A stretch of 64,000 bases of DNA. Origin: Hydrogenovibrio halophilus DSM 15072. Its GTDB lineage: Bacteria; Pseudomonadota; Gammaproteobacteria; Thiomicrospirales; Thiomicrospiraceae. A program made the position numbers and the translations under genes. Location of the stretch: assembly GCF_000384235.1 (NCBI RefSeq), contig NZ_KB913033.1, forward strand, positions 1 through 64,000, read 5' to 3'. The notes beneath the pieces were generated by a model. It was not told the DNA's origin and searched no databases. It saw nothing but the letters and a program-made list of their open reading frames with translations. This document shows positions 48,986 to 57,843 of the stretch, piece by piece (the first letter of the stretch is position 1; each line of letters opens with the position of its first letter).

Positions 48986-49471
48986 ATGGACGAAAACCTT
49001 TCCTCGATACTCAACGTCATTCCCGCCGACCACGGCATCGAATGGACCCGAGACACCCCTTTTGATTTTGCCGCTCTTCGAAACACCTGGACGATTCTGT
49101 ATTTCTACCCCCGTGACAACACCCCCGGTTGCACCACAGAAGCACAAGACTTTGCCGAACGCCACGACCGCTTTGGTTCGCTGGGAGCTCAGATTCTGGG
49201 CGTTTCCAAAGACTCGCTGCGCAAGCATCGCAATTTCATCCAGAAACACGACTTCCCCTTTGACCTCATCTCTGACCCGAACGAACACCTCTGCCGGGCG
49301 TTTGACGTGATCCAGCTCAAAAAGAATTACGGCCGCGAATACCTGGGCATTGAGCGCAGCACGTTTTTGATTGACCCCAGGGGGCATATTCACCAGGCCT
49401 GGCGAAAAGTCAAAGTCAAAGATCACGCCGAAACCGTTTTGCAAACGCTGATCGACCAACAGCAAGCCTGA
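48986..49471 (+). CDS. bcp: Bcp-type peroxiredoxin
   Basis: 161 aa thiol peroxidase of the AhpC/TSA (PrxQ/Bcp) group, reducing hydroperoxides. YPRDNTPGCTTEAQDF carries the peroxidatic Cys. The usual resolving Cys five residues later is Gln, so this is a 1-Cys type, or it uses the Cys in EHLCRAF. The ribosome site AAAAAGGAGG is strong. A one-mismatch palindrome (ACCAGGCCTGGC) reads HQAWRK near the C terminus. Confidence 0.9.
   Translation: MDENLSSILNVIPADHGIEWTRDTPFDFAALRNTWTILYFYPRDNTPGCTTEAQDFAERHDRFGSLGAQILGVSKDSLRKHRNFIQKHDFPFDLISDPNEHLCRAFDVIQLKKNYGREYLGIERSTFLIDPRGHIHQAWRKVKVKDHAETVLQTLIDQQQA
49392..49403. repeat. Palindrome variant ACCAGGCCTGGC
   Basis: One mismatch, in bcp, read HQAWRK. 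Right flank GAAAAG. Confidence 0.65.
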
Positions 49472-49509
49472 ACACGATACACTCTTCTCAACCCAAAGGA
49501 TCTGTATTC

Positions 49510-50916
49510 ATGACCGATCAAAAACGCCTGTTTATTCTCGACACCAATGTTCTGATGCACGACCCCATGTCGCTGTTCAACTTCGAAGAGCATGACATTT
49601 TCATCTCCATGACCGTGCTGGAAGAATTGGATGCCAGCAAAAAAGGGATGTCCGAAGTCTCACGCAATGTGCGCGAAACCAACCGCTTGATCGACCAGAT
49701 CATCAGCAACGCCACCTTTGAACAGATCAAGGCCGGGCTGAACCTGGAACGCATTCATCCCAGCCGGGAAGAAAAAAATCTGCGTCTGGGAAAACTGTTT
49801 TTTGAAACCGAATTCATGAAGGCCGAACTGCCGGCGCTGTTGCCCAGCCACAAAGCCGACAACCACATTCTGCAAACGGGCCTGGCACTGCAAAAACTTT
49901 TCCCCGAGCGCGGAATCACGCTGGTCACCAAAGACATCAACATGCGGATCAAATCTTCGGCGGTGGGTCTGCACTCCGAAGACTATTACAACGACCGGGT
50001 TCTGGAAGACGCCGACCTGCTTTACACCGGCTGGGAAACGCTGCCGGAGCATTTCTTCGAAGAAAACTTCAGCCAGATGAAATCCTGGCAGGAAGAGGAC
50101 AAGACCTTTTATGAGATCGATGTGCCGGAAGACATTCACTGGTACCCCAACCAGTGCCTGTTGAGCCTGAACGACTCCGGTTTCAGTGCGATCGTGCGCA
50201 AGATCGATCACCACAAAGCCACGCTGGAATACATGCAGGACTTTGAACAGAGCCGCCACAGCGTCTGGGGCATTACCGCCCGCAATCAGGAACAGAACAT
50301 GGCCCTGAACTTTCTGATGGACCCGGACATCGATTTTGTCAGCCTGCTGGGCGTGGCCGGTACCGGCAAAACCCTGCTGGCACTGGCAGCCGCACTGGAG
50401 CAGACGCTGGACCAGAACCTGTACAACGAAATCATCATGACAAGGGCCACCATCCCCATCGGCGATGACATCGGCTTTCTGCCCGGCACCGAGGAAGAAA
50501 AAATGACCCCCTGGATGGGCGCGTTGATGGACAACCTGGAAGTGCTGACCGAATCGGATGGCCACACGTCCGAATGGGAAAAACAAAGCACCCAGGAATT
50601 GCTGAACAAACGCATTAAGATCAAGTCACTGAACTTCATGCGCGGTCGCACCTTCCAGAAAAAATTCATCATTCTGGACGAGGCGCAGAACCTGACGCCG
50701 AAACAAATGAAAACCCTGATCACCCGATCCGGCGAAGGCACCAAGATCGTCTGCCTGGGCAATATCGGCCAGATTGACTCGCCCTATCTGACCGAAACCA
50801 CTACCGGCCTGACCTACATCGTCGATCGTTTCAAAGAATGGGAACACAGCGCCCACATCACCCTCAGCCAAGGCGAACGTTCGCGCCTGGCCGAATACGC
50901 TTCGGACAATTTGTAA
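49510..50916 (+). CDS. PhoH-family PIN-ATPase
   Basis: 468 aa, YlaK/PhoH2-type. The N-terminal PIN domain has LFILDTNVLMHDP, with further acidic residues at LEELD and KDINMRIK. The C-terminal PhoH ATPase has GVAGTGKTLLAL (Walker A), FIILDEAQN (Walker B) and GEGTKIVCLGNIGQID. PIN-PhoH proteins are RNA helicases and ribonucleases. It follows bcp by 38 bp and may be co-transcribed. It ends at a strong bidirectional terminator. Confidence 0.93.
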   Translation: MTDQKRLFILDTNVLMHDPMSLFNFEEHDIFISMTVLEELDASKKGMSEVSRNVRETNRLIDQIISNATFEQIKAGLNLERIHPSREEKNLRLGKLFFETEFMKAELPALLPSHKADNHILQTGLALQKLFPERGITLVTKDINMRIKSSAVGLHSEDYYNDRVLEDADLLYTGWETLPEHFFEENFSQMKSWQEEDKTFYEIDVPEDIHWYPNQCLLSLNDSGFSAIVRKIDHHKATLEYMQDFEQSRHSVWGITARNQEQNMALNFLMDPDIDFVSLLGVAGTGKTLLALAAALEQTLDQNLYNEIIMTRATIPIGDDIGFLPGTEEEKMTPWMGALMDNLEVLTESDGHTSEWEKQSTQELLNKRIKIKSLNFMRGRTFQKKFIILDEAQNLTPKQMKTLITRSGEGTKIVCLGNIGQIDSPYLTETTTGLTYIVDRFKEWEHSAHITLSQGERSRLAEYASDNL

Positions 50917-50963
50917 GCGCGACAGGCTGCTAGGCCTAGTGGTTTTTGGTGATGTTAGGTTAC

Positions 50964-51006
50964 AAAAAAGCCGCTGCCACCCTGAGAGGATGGCAACGGC
51001 TTTTTT
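50964..51006. terminator. Bidirectional terminator between phoH and the LysR gene
   Basis: AAAAAAGCCGCTGCCA (50964-50979), an 11-nt loop, then TGGCAACGGCTTTTTT (50991-51006). One mismatch in the stem. It serves the convergent genes on both sides. Confidence 0.92.
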
Positions 51007-51027
51007 CATGGCGACGCACTCGCGGAA

Positions 51028-52005
51028 TCAGCTGGCGTCGGTTGAGCCTTTGCGCGAAGTGTATTTTTTCATGTCCGCTTCGGAAGGCAGTTGAAAGCCC
51101 TGTTCAATGGCCTTTTCTTTGCAGTAGTCCACCGCAAAATCAAGCAACTCACCCACGGCGCGATGCCGGAACTTGTGCTTCTGCCGCACATGCGAGAAGG
51201 GTCGCTGCAATGGCGGGTCCAGCGTAATGGCTTTGATTGAGCCCAGCTTCAATTCCTTGACCGTGGTGGTGCGGGACACAATCGCAATCCCCACCTCGGC
51301 TTCAACCGCCATCTTGACCGCTTCCGGGCTGCCCATTTCCATCACCACGTTCAAATCGGAGTAGCTCAGCCCTTGCTCACGAATATACTGGTCGATCACA
51401 GAGCGGGACCCGGACCCTTCTTCGCGGGAGATATAAGGGTACTTGCGAATTTCCTCGATACTGACCTTGTCACGATTGGCCAAAGGATGATTCTGCGGCA
51501 CAATCACCACCATTTCATCCAAACGACAGACTTCCACTTCCAGGTTTTTGTTGTAGACCGGCGCTTCGACCACGCCCAGATCGATCATGTTGTTTTCAAC
51601 CATGGCCACGATGGCATCGGTATTGCCAACCTGCAGACGGATATTGACGTCTTCGAACTGCTTTTTGAAAGCCCCAAGCAGACTGGGCAGCATGTATTCG
51701 GCAATGGTGGTACTGGCCCCAATCAACAGACTTCCAGTGACTTCACCAGTCAACTCACGGACTTCGCTGTTCATTTTTTCATAATGATCGAGGATTTTTT
51801 CCGCGTACTGGTACACGATTTTGCCGGCGTCGGTCAGGGTGATTTTGTTGTGTGTGCGGTCAAACAAGCGGGTATTGAAAAACTCTTCCAACTGCTTGAC
51901 CTGAAAGGTGACCGCTGGCTGGGTCATGTGAAGGGTTTCAGCCGCTTTGGTAAAGCTGAGTACTTTCGCAACGGTATAGAATACTTGAAGGCGTCTGTCA
52001 GCCAT
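51028..52005 (-). CDS. LysR-family transcriptional regulator
   Basis: 325 aa. N-terminal winged helix-turn-helix (LQVFYTVAKVLSFTKAAETL, then MTQPAVTFQVKQLEE) and a C-terminal effector domain (GSLLIGASTTIAEYMLPSLL; MGSPEAVKMAVEAEVGIAIV). Resembles CysL/YwfK-type LysR proteins; some relatives control sulfur or carbon fixation genes. Target unknown. A dyad symmetric site 93 bp upstream is a candidate autoregulatory box. Confidence 0.92.
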   Translation of the reverse strand: MADRRLQVFYTVAKVLSFTKAAETLHMTQPAVTFQVKQLEEFFNTRLFDRTHNKITLTDAGKIVYQYAEKILDHYEKMNSEVRELTGEVTGSLLIGASTTIAEYMLPSLLGAFKKQFEDVNIRLQVGNTDAIVAMVENNMIDLGVVEAPVYNKNLEVEVCRLDEMVVIVPQNHPLANRDKVSIEEIRKYPYISREEGSGSRSVIDQYIREQGLSYSDLNVVMEMGSPEAVKMAVEAEVGIAIVSRTTTVKELKLGSIKAITLDPPLQRPFSHVRQKHKFRHRAVGELLDFAVDYCKEKAIEQGFQLPSEADMKKYTSRKGSTDAS

Positions 52006-52097
52006 AATTCAAAAAGCCTTTGTCGTCCGTTAAGCTGCGTTAATGTTCCGGTGACCAGTTTTGCCATCGGCCCGAGCGCAGAACATTTCATATTATT

Positions 52098-52118
52098 GTC
52101 ACATCAACCAAACGTGAC
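52098..52118. promoter_or_regulatory. Candidate LysR-type operator
   Basis: GTCAC (52098-52102), 11 bp, then GTGAC (52114-52118). Dyad symmetry with the spacing usual for LysR recognition boxes, located upstream of the LysR gene start. The neighbouring 52120-52180 is very AT-rich and probably holds the promoter. Confidence 0.45.
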
Positions 52119-52188
52119 TATAGTGATATCGTCAAAAAATGTCAAAAATTAATTTATACAAGCCAATAATTTTACTTATAGCAATGGC

Positions 52189-53418
52189 TTATGATGTTTG
52201 CCCTTTATATTGGGGCTGACAAGCCCTGGGCAAACGGCCTCGTCCGTGAAGCGCCTGCTGCATCAACCAGTGTTTCATCCCGCTGAAATGATCGGCCAGC
52301 GGCAGAACCCGGCGCCGCAGACCCTTGGCCAGACCCTCGTCTGTGGTATACAGCCAATCAAAGCCTTCCATCGCCCGTTGCACCACCAGATTGTCACCCC
52401 GGCGCCAACGCTCGTAACGACGTAAAACAGTCCGACGCCCCCAGTCCAATCCGTGCGAGGACTTGGCCTCGGTCAACACCTCGGCCAGAGCCGCAGCATC
52501 AAGCAAACCGAGATTGACCCCCTGACCAGCCTGAGGATGAACGGTATGCGCCGCATCCCCGACCAGCACCACACGCGGTCTGACATAGTGCTGGGCGTGA
52601 CGCCGGATCAACGGGAAGGCGGCTCGCGCGCCCACTTCGGTCACTTCCCCTAGAAAACCATTCGAAGCCTGCGTCACCGCCCGGGCAAACTCGGCATCGT
52701 TCAGCGACAGCGCCCAATCCTGCTGTTCCAGCGGCAGATACCAGGCAATGGAACTCACATGATCTCCCAAGGTCAAAAAGGCAAAAGGACCGCTGGCCTG
52801 ATAGCGCTGCCAGCAGGCCTGATGATTTGAGCGCTCGGTTCTGACACAGCCGACAATGGCCGCTTGCGCGTAATCATGGGTATCCAGCCCGATCCCGGCC
52901 AGTGTCCTCACGGTTGAAAACGCACCGTCGGCACCCACCACCAGTTGTGCCTGCAGGGATGTCCCGGAGGTCAAGGTCACGTGGACCGCGTCTTCGGTTT
53001 CTTCCAATTGGGCAATGCCGTCTGCATAGACGCGAATCAAAGGCTGCGCCATCACCTGATCCCACAGGGCCGCCTGCACCACCGAATTTTCCACCACATG
53101 CCCCAAATTGGGTTCTCCAATGGCGGCCGCCTCCAGATCAATGCGTTTGGGCGCGTCTTCCGCCCATACGTGCATGGCGGTAAAAGGCTGCAATCGCCGG
53201 GCCTCAATGCCAGACCAGGCATTGAGGGAAGCCAGAAAATTTTCCGAGGCCCGGGTCAAGGCACTGACCCGAGGATGGTAAGGCGACTCGGCTGACCAGC
53301 TCAAATCCGGCGGTCGCTTTTCCAACAAACAGACCTCAAACCCGGATTGCGCCAGCGCCAGTGCGGTGGCAGCACCGACCATGCCACCGCCGACCACCAA
53401 AATCTGCGTCTGTTTCAT
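52189..53418 (-). CDS. UbiH/UbiI/VisC-family FAD monooxygenase
   Basis: 409 aa from the ATG that overlaps the ubiH stop by 4 bp (ATGA). FAD-binding LVVGGGMVGAATALALAQSG at the N terminus, the conserved VVGADGAFSTVRTLAG, and LVGDAAHTVHPQAGQGVNLG near residue 290. Probably the C5-hydroxylase UbiI of ubiquinone synthesis, as in the E. coli ygfB-pepP-ubiH-visC order, though UbiF is not excluded. The open frame extends upstream inside ubiH and is not coding. Confidence 0.9.
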   Translation of the reverse strand: MKQTQILVVGGGMVGAATALALAQSGFEVCLLEKRPPDLSWSAESPYHPRVSALTRASENFLASLNAWSGIEARRLQPFTAMHVWAEDAPKRIDLEAAAIGEPNLGHVVENSVVQAALWDQVMAQPLIRVYADGIAQLEETEDAVHVTLTSGTSLQAQLVVGADGAFSTVRTLAGIGLDTHDYAQAAIVGCVRTERSNHQACWQRYQASGPFAFLTLGDHVSSIAWYLPLEQQDWALSLNDAEFARAVTQASNGFLGEVTEVGARAAFPLIRRHAQHYVRPRVVLVGDAAHTVHPQAGQGVNLGLLDAAALAEVLTEAKSSHGLDWGRRTVLRRYERWRRGDNLVVQRAMEGFDWLYTTDEGLAKGLRRRVLPLADHFSGMKHWLMQQALHGRGRLPRACQPQYKGQTS

Positions 53419-54605
53419 CGCCGCTTCCCCATTGCCAGTTCGGCCAGACGCCGACGTACCGGCCCTGCCACTTCCATCGCCATCAAGCCCAATCCCCGGG
53501 CATGCCCCAATAAAGACGATGGCTTCTGAAACCAATCAATCAAACCATCGGTCAACCCCATGATCCGCTGATAATGCGGAGCGCGGTTTTCGGCGTAGCG
53601 ACGCAGACGAACCGCCTCGCCCCAGTCATTACCGAGCATTTGCTGCAGCATTTTCAACCAGGCCTGCACATCGTCCATGCCCAGATTCAGGCCCTGGGCG
53701 GCCACCGGATGCTGGGTGTGCGCGGCATTGCCCATCAGCAGCACCCGTTCGGCGTAAAGCTGTGGACACTGAGTTTCCGCCAGAGGATAGGCCACGCGTT
53801 CAGAAGTGGCTGTATAGGCCCCAAAACGCTCACCCATCCGCTCTGCAAATGCCTGAATGTACTCCGCATCCGACCAGGTTTGAACCTGTTGCCATTGCTC
53901 GCCCGGCATCACCCAGACCGCTTTGGCACTCTGGCCCTCCGGACCGTCCATGGGCAACAAGGCCATCGGACCGGTTCGGGTAAAACGCTCATACGCCCAG
54001 CCCTGATGCGGCTGTTCAAAATGCAGTTGCGTGATCACCGCCATCGCGTCATACGCCTTGCGCTCAATCGGCAGGTCATAGAGCCGACGCACTTTGGATT
54101 CGGTGCCATCGGCCCCGATCAACAGTTTGGTCTGCAGCGTCTCACCGTCGGACAATTCGCACGTCACCTGTTCCGACGTTCTCCGGGCATGCACCAGTTC
54201 AGCCGGACAAATCACACGGATCGCCGGGTGTGCGTCCACCGCCTGCCACAAAACCTGCCCCAGATCCTTGCCCCGAACACTGACTCCCAGCGCGGGCACC
54301 CGCATTTCGGCTGCCGACATGCGGGTGATGCCCATAAACCCTTTCTGCGAGACGTGGACGTGTTTGATTTGCGTCAGATAGGGTGCCAGAGCGTCTTCCA
54401 GACCGAGGGTCTTCAAAAAACGGACACTGTCATAGGTCAAGGCCAGCACCCGACCATCAAACCCATTGTCCGTTGCATCGGAGGGTCTGGCGCGTTCCAC
54501 CAGCGTCACCTGGCCATGCTCGGCCAGTGCCAGGGCAGCGATCAGACCGACCGGCCCGCCGCCGACAATCAGGGCATCACAAACATTCAGGTTATTTTCC
54601 GGCAT
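53415..54605 (-). CDS. ubiH: 2-octaprenyl-6-methoxyphenol hydroxylase
   Basis: 396 aa flavin monooxygenase of ubiquinone synthesis. DALIVGGGPVGLIAALALAE for FAD, GADGTESKVRRLYD, and LLMGNAAHTQHPVAAQGLNLG with the FAD-ribityl Asp region in a GNAAH variant. The start is placed at the ATG 54605, which overlaps pepP by 14 bp; an ATG seven codons earlier is possible. It is co-transcribed with its paralogue downstream. Confidence 0.9.
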   Translation of the reverse strand: MPENNLNVCDALIVGGGPVGLIAALALAEHGQVTLVERARPSDATDNGFDGRVLALTYDSVRFLKTLGLEDALAPYLTQIKHVHVSQKGFMGITRMSAAEMRVPALGVSVRGKDLGQVLWQAVDAHPAIRVICPAELVHARRTSEQVTCELSDGETLQTKLLIGADGTESKVRRLYDLPIERKAYDAMAVITQLHFEQPHQGWAYERFTRTGPMALLPMDGPEGQSAKAVWVMPGEQWQQVQTWSDAEYIQAFAERMGERFGAYTATSERVAYPLAETQCPQLYAERVLLMGNAAHTQHPVAAQGLNLGMDDVQAWLKMLQQMLGNDWGEAVRLRRYAENRAPHYQRIMGLTDGLIDWFQKPSSLLGHARGLGLMAMEVAGPVRRRLAELAMGKRR

Positions 54606-55920
54606 TGGCCTGCATCCATTGCTCAATCTCGGTCACGGTTCTGGGCAAGCCCAGCGTCAGATTCTCATGGCCGTTTTCGGTCACTACCACATCGTCTTCG
54701 ATTCGGATGCCGATGCCCTGATAGGCTTCGGGCACTTCGCTGTCGGGCGCAATGTACAGACCCGGTTCGACCGTCAACACCATGCCCGGTTCCAGCTCTC
54801 GCCAGACGCCGGATTGCTTGTAAGCCCCGACATCGTGCACATCCATGCCCAACCAGTGACTGGTGCCATGCATGAAATACGGTTTGAAGGCCTCGGCCTC
54901 AATCAGCTCGTCCAGGTCCCCCTGCAGAATGCCGCAGTCCACCAGACCTTCCACCAGAATCCGCCGCGCGGTTTCGTGGACTTTGAAGTACGAAACGCCG
55001 GGCGCAATGCAATCGATCGCCGCCCGCTGGGCTTTCAGAACCCAATTGTAAAGCCGGGCCTGAGGCGCACTGAAATGGCCGTTGGCCGGAAACGTGGTGG
55101 TAATGTCCCCGGCGTAACCTTCGAATTCGGCCCCGGCATCGACCAATACCAGATCGCCCTGCGCGATGGCCGCCCGGTTTTCGGTGTAGTGCAACACACA
55201 GGCGTTCTCACCGGCGGCGACAATGGTGGCAAAGGCTTCTCTTTTGGCACCGTGACGCTTGAAGGTGGCTTCCATATCGGCCTGAAGCTGGTACTCAAAC
55301 CGTTGCGCTGCCACCGACTGCATCGCCGCCAGATGCCCCTGCACACTGACCTGCGCCGCTTTCCTGATCAGCGCCACCTCTTCGGAGCTTTTGATCAAGC
55401 GCATCTCATGCAGGATCCCATCCAGATCCCGCAGTTGCGTGGGCGCGACCTTGCCTTTTCGGGCCTGGGCTTTCAGAGAACGGATGATCGGTTGCAGGAT
55501 GGGTTGCCAGACGTCCAGCTGTTCGAAACTCAGCCAGATGCTGTCAATGCCCTCCAACCACTGCGGTAAGATCTCATTCAGCTCCTGTTTTGACCAGGCC
55601 TGGTCAATTTTGAGGACGTCCGGGGCCATGTCCACGCCCAGACGTTTGCCTTCCCAGACTTCCTGCTGCGGGTCTTTGGGACGCAGAAACATCCCCGTGC
55701 GCTGCGCCATTCGATTTTCCGCGTCCGGCTTTTTGCTCATCAGCAAACACGCTTCCGGCTCGTCAAACCCGGTCAGATAGAAAAAATCCGACGCCGGCCG
55801 AAACGGGTACTCCACATCCCGGTTACGGATGGCTTCGTGGCCCGATCCCACCAGTACCAGCGCATTGTCCGGCATGGCATCAAACAGTTGTTGGCGCTTC
55901 TGACAGGCCAGTTCAATCAT
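54592..55920 (-). CDS. pepP: Xaa-Pro aminopeptidase
   Basis: 442 aa M24B metallopeptidase that removes N-terminal residues next to proline. Dinuclear metal ligands in LVLVDAGAEFEGYAGDITTT, HGTSHWLGMDVHD, VEPGLYI and GIRIEDDVVV. The ATG at 55920 has AAAGGA upstream. PepP lies upstream of ubiH as in E. coli. A palindrome copy reads IDQAWSK in the N-terminal domain. Confidence 0.95.
   Translation of the reverse strand: MIELACQKRQQLFDAMPDNALVLVGSGHEAIRNRDVEYPFRPASDFFYLTGFDEPEACLLMSKKPDAENRMAQRTGMFLRPKDPQQEVWEGKRLGVDMAPDVLKIDQAWSKQELNEILPQWLEGIDSIWLSFEQLDVWQPILQPIIRSLKAQARKGKVAPTQLRDLDGILHEMRLIKSSEEVALIRKAAQVSVQGHLAAMQSVAAQRFEYQLQADMEATFKRHGAKREAFATIVAAGENACVLHYTENRAAIAQGDLVLVDAGAEFEGYAGDITTTFPANGHFSAPQARLYNWVLKAQRAAIDCIAPGVSYFKVHETARRILVEGLVDCGILQGDLDELIEAEAFKPYFMHGTSHWLGMDVHDVGAYKQSGVWRELEPGMVLTVEPGLYIAPDSEVPEAYQGIGIRIEDDVVVTENGHENLTLGLPRTVTEIEQWMQANAGK
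55593..55604. repeat. ACCAGGCCTGGT palindrome, exact copy 11
   Basis: In pepP, read DQAWSK. Flanks TGTTTTG and CAATTTTG. Confidence 0.9.
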
Positions 55921-55945
55921 GTCTTGTCCTTTTTCTTGCGCCGAC

Positions 55946-56524
55946 TCAATGCAGCGTGTCGGTCGGCGGCGCATCCATCGGAATCGGTTTGCGTTCGGCC
56001 GGATTCAGGGTTTCATGTATGGTGAGCACTCCCACTTTGACGAATTCGACCAGCTCAACAAAGTTGGCCTCGTCTTCGTCATCGGTTTCCGCCAGTTCGG
56101 TGGTATCCAGCTGCGCGATCTGGGAGAAGTCTTCCAGCAACTCAGCCGGGTCCCCCGCCAAAGCCTCCGATTTCCCCGCCGTCAGCCCCATACCGTACAA
56201 GAATCCCTCGCAGAACTGCGACAATGACCGCGCCCGCCAATCCAGCCCGACCTTTTCATCCGGCAGGCACAAGTCCAGCTCGAAACCGTCCCCATTCAAC
56301 CCCTTCAGGGTTTCGCCGTAAAGCGCATGCAAGGCCACCAGAAACCCTTCCTTGACCGAACGGGTATCGGCTTCTTCCAGCAAGCGTTTGATCCAATCCG
56401 TCTCGGACGTCTGACTGTCGCCACACACCATGCCGGCCAACAACCCCTGAATAAAGGCTGGCGACTCCAGCTCCGGGTGCGCCTTCAGCATCGAGTCCAG
56501 TGTTTCAAAATCCACAGCCACCAA
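55946..56524 (-). CDS. ygfB: UPF0149 (YgfB) family protein
   Basis: 192 aa. FIQGLLAGMVCG, the central WIKRLL, CEGFLYGMGL and the C-terminal DEDEANFVELVEFVKVGVL are typical of YgfB. In Pseudomonas, YgfB has been linked to antibiotic-resistance regulation; the general role is unclear. First gene of the pepP-ubiH operon, divergent from zapA; the 148-bp gap holds promoters for both directions. Confidence 0.9.
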   Translation of the reverse strand: MVAVDFETLDSMLKAHPELESPAFIQGLLAGMVCGDSQTSETDWIKRLLEEADTRSVKEGFLVALHALYGETLKGLNGDGFELDLCLPDEKVGLDWRARSLSQFCEGFLYGMGLTAGKSEALAGDPAELLEDFSQIAQLDTTELAETDDEDEANFVELVEFVKVGVLTIHETLNPAERKPIPMDAPPTDTLH

Positions 56525-56672
56525 TCGTTCCCTCTGTCATCCATTCAAAGATCCCAATCATACCATGCCACGCCCTTTGCCCCAATCGGCAAACAGCGAA
56601 GAGTGACAACCTCTGCGACTTCTCTTAAGATAGTAGGCAACAACAACCTCATTGCAACCATAAGGCCCCGCC

Positions 56673-56972
56673 ATGAACACACAATTAAAATTGACCTTGA
56701 TGAATCACAGCTTTGAAGTGCCATGCAAACAGGAAGACAAAGACAAGCTGATTGAAGCGGCCACGCTGGTGGAAGACAAGCTGGATCAGGTCACAAGCCT
56801 GAAAGGGGAAAGCAAAGTCCTGATGGTGGCGCTGAACCTGTGTTACGACTATCTGAGCCTGAAGCAGGACACCGAACAGTATTGTCTGCGTCTGGAAGAC
56901 CAGGTGGACGACACCTTGTTGCAACTGCAGAAAACAGAAACAGCCGGAAACAACAAACCTGGAAAACCCTGA
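56673..56972 (+). CDS. zapA: Cell division protein ZapA
   Basis: 99 aa. It promotes FtsZ bundling at the septum. The N-terminal LMNHSFEVPCKQEDKDKLIE head domain is followed by a long coiled coil (VLMVALNLCYDYLSLKQDTE, LRLEDQVDDTLLQLQK). Position before 6S RNA and fau is conserved in gammaproteobacteria. Confidence 0.93.
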   Translation: MNTQLKLTLMNHSFEVPCKQEDKDKLIEAATLVEDKLDQVTSLKGESKVLMVALNLCYDYLSLKQDTEQYCLRLEDQVDDTLLQLQKTETAGNNKPGKP

Positions 56973-56996
56973 ACAGCGATTGACCCTGAATAATGG

Positions 56997-57024
56997 TTGA
57001 CTGGATGTCCTTGGTTGTTACAAT
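56997..57024 (+). promoter_or_regulatory. 6S RNA promoter
   Basis: TTGACT (56997-57002), 16 bp, TACAAT (57019-57024). The predicted start is at about 57031, exactly at the 5' strand of the closing stem of 6S RNA. Confidence 0.75.
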
Positions 57025-57030
57025 TGAAAC

Positions 57031-57183
57031 ATACGGGCCAGGCTTCATGTCCCCTGCCGATACGATCTATCTTGGGGCCAGAAGCGTCAGTGGTGAGGAT
57101 CCCGCTTATGTCCGGGAACCCTAAGCTTTCGTGGAGGCTGCCACCTGAACTAAACGGTTCAGGGATAACAGCCTGGCTCGTAT
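57031..57183 (+). ncRNA. ssrS: 6S RNA
   Basis: About 153 nt, somewhat shorter than the E. coli molecule. The closing stem pairs ATACGGGCCAGGCT (57031-57044) with AGCCTGGCTCGTAT (57170-57183) with one G-U. The downstream GAACTAAACGGTTCAGGGAT (57146-57165) corresponds to the conserved 3' hairpin next to the closing helix. The central part should form the open bubble that mimics a promoter and binds sigma-70 RNA polymerase. Location between zapA and fau is the classical one. Exact ends are estimated. Confidence 0.92.
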
Positions 57184-57201
57184 ATCATTTCCCTGTTTTT
57201 T

Positions 57202-57810
57202 ATGCCCAATCATCCCACTGACTTACGCCAACAATGCCGGCAACGACGCCGTCAGCTGACACCTCAACAGCAAATCGAACATGCTGGAGCGGCCAGCCGC
57301 ATCGCACTGCGGACCCGATGGTTGCAACGTCCGAAACGCATCGGCCTGTTTTTGCCTCAGGATGGTGAGTTGGACACCCATTTTCTGCTTGAAGCACTGC
57401 TCAAACGCGGACACCGCCTGTATCTGCCGGTACTGCAAACGCTGCGGGGACGCCCAATGGCGTTTGCACCCTACACCGCTGCCAGCATTTTAACCCCGAA
57501 CCGCTTCCGCATTCACGAACCGATCACACCGCACGGCGACCACATCAACGCCCACCAACTGGATGTACTGTTTGCCCCACTGACCTGTTTTGATCACGCC
57601 GGGCACCGGCTGGGAATGGGCGGCGGCTTTTACGATCGCAGTCTCGCGTTCAAACAGTGGTTCCCAAACGTGCGCCCGGTGGTCATCGGCTGGGCACACG
57701 AATGCCAGTATCAGCCCGAGCTGCCGGTCGAACCCTGGGACCAACCGCTGGATGCGCTGATCACCGAAACCCGTTTGTACGAATTTCGAAACATCCAGGC
57801 GCCGACATAA
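57202..57810 (+). CDS. fau: 5-formyltetrahydrofolate cyclo-ligase
   Basis: 202 aa. Converts 5-formyl-THF to 5,10-methenyl-THF with ATP. LRQQCRQRRRQLTP at the N terminus, FLPQDGELDT, and RLGMGGGFYDRSLA (phosphate/ATP loop) are the family signature. It lies directly downstream of 6S RNA as in E. coli (ygfA), so some transcripts are probably read through from ssrS. A small hairpin (57814-57829) lies between the convergent fau and ilvA ends. Confidence 0.93.
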   Translation: MPNHPTDLRQQCRQRRRQLTPQQQIEHAGAASRIALRTRWLQRPKRIGLFLPQDGELDTHFLLEALLKRGHRLYLPVLQTLRGRPMAFAPYTAASILTPNRFRIHEPITPHGDHINAHQLDVLFAPLTCFDHAGHRLGMGGGFYDRSLAFKQWFPNVRPVVIGWAHECQYQPELPVEPWDQPLDALITETRLYEFRNIQAPT

Positions 57811-57843
57811 ACGCCGCTGAAACAAGCGGAAGTCGACCCACGC

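Noticed and set aside
50930-50940. CTAGGCCTAG near the end of phoH as another copy of the repeat
   Set aside because: It shares only the AGGCCT core and lacks the ACC/GGT arms and the flanks.
53653-53664. ACCAGGCCTGCA in ubiH, plus similar half sites at 12892, 21614, 25408 and 52812
   Set aside because: Only one half of the palindrome is present; Gln-Ala codons in a GC-rich gene can produce this by chance.
57814-57829. Hairpin between fau and ilvA as a terminator
   Set aside because: The stem is only five pairs and no T-tract follows on either strand; too weak to call.
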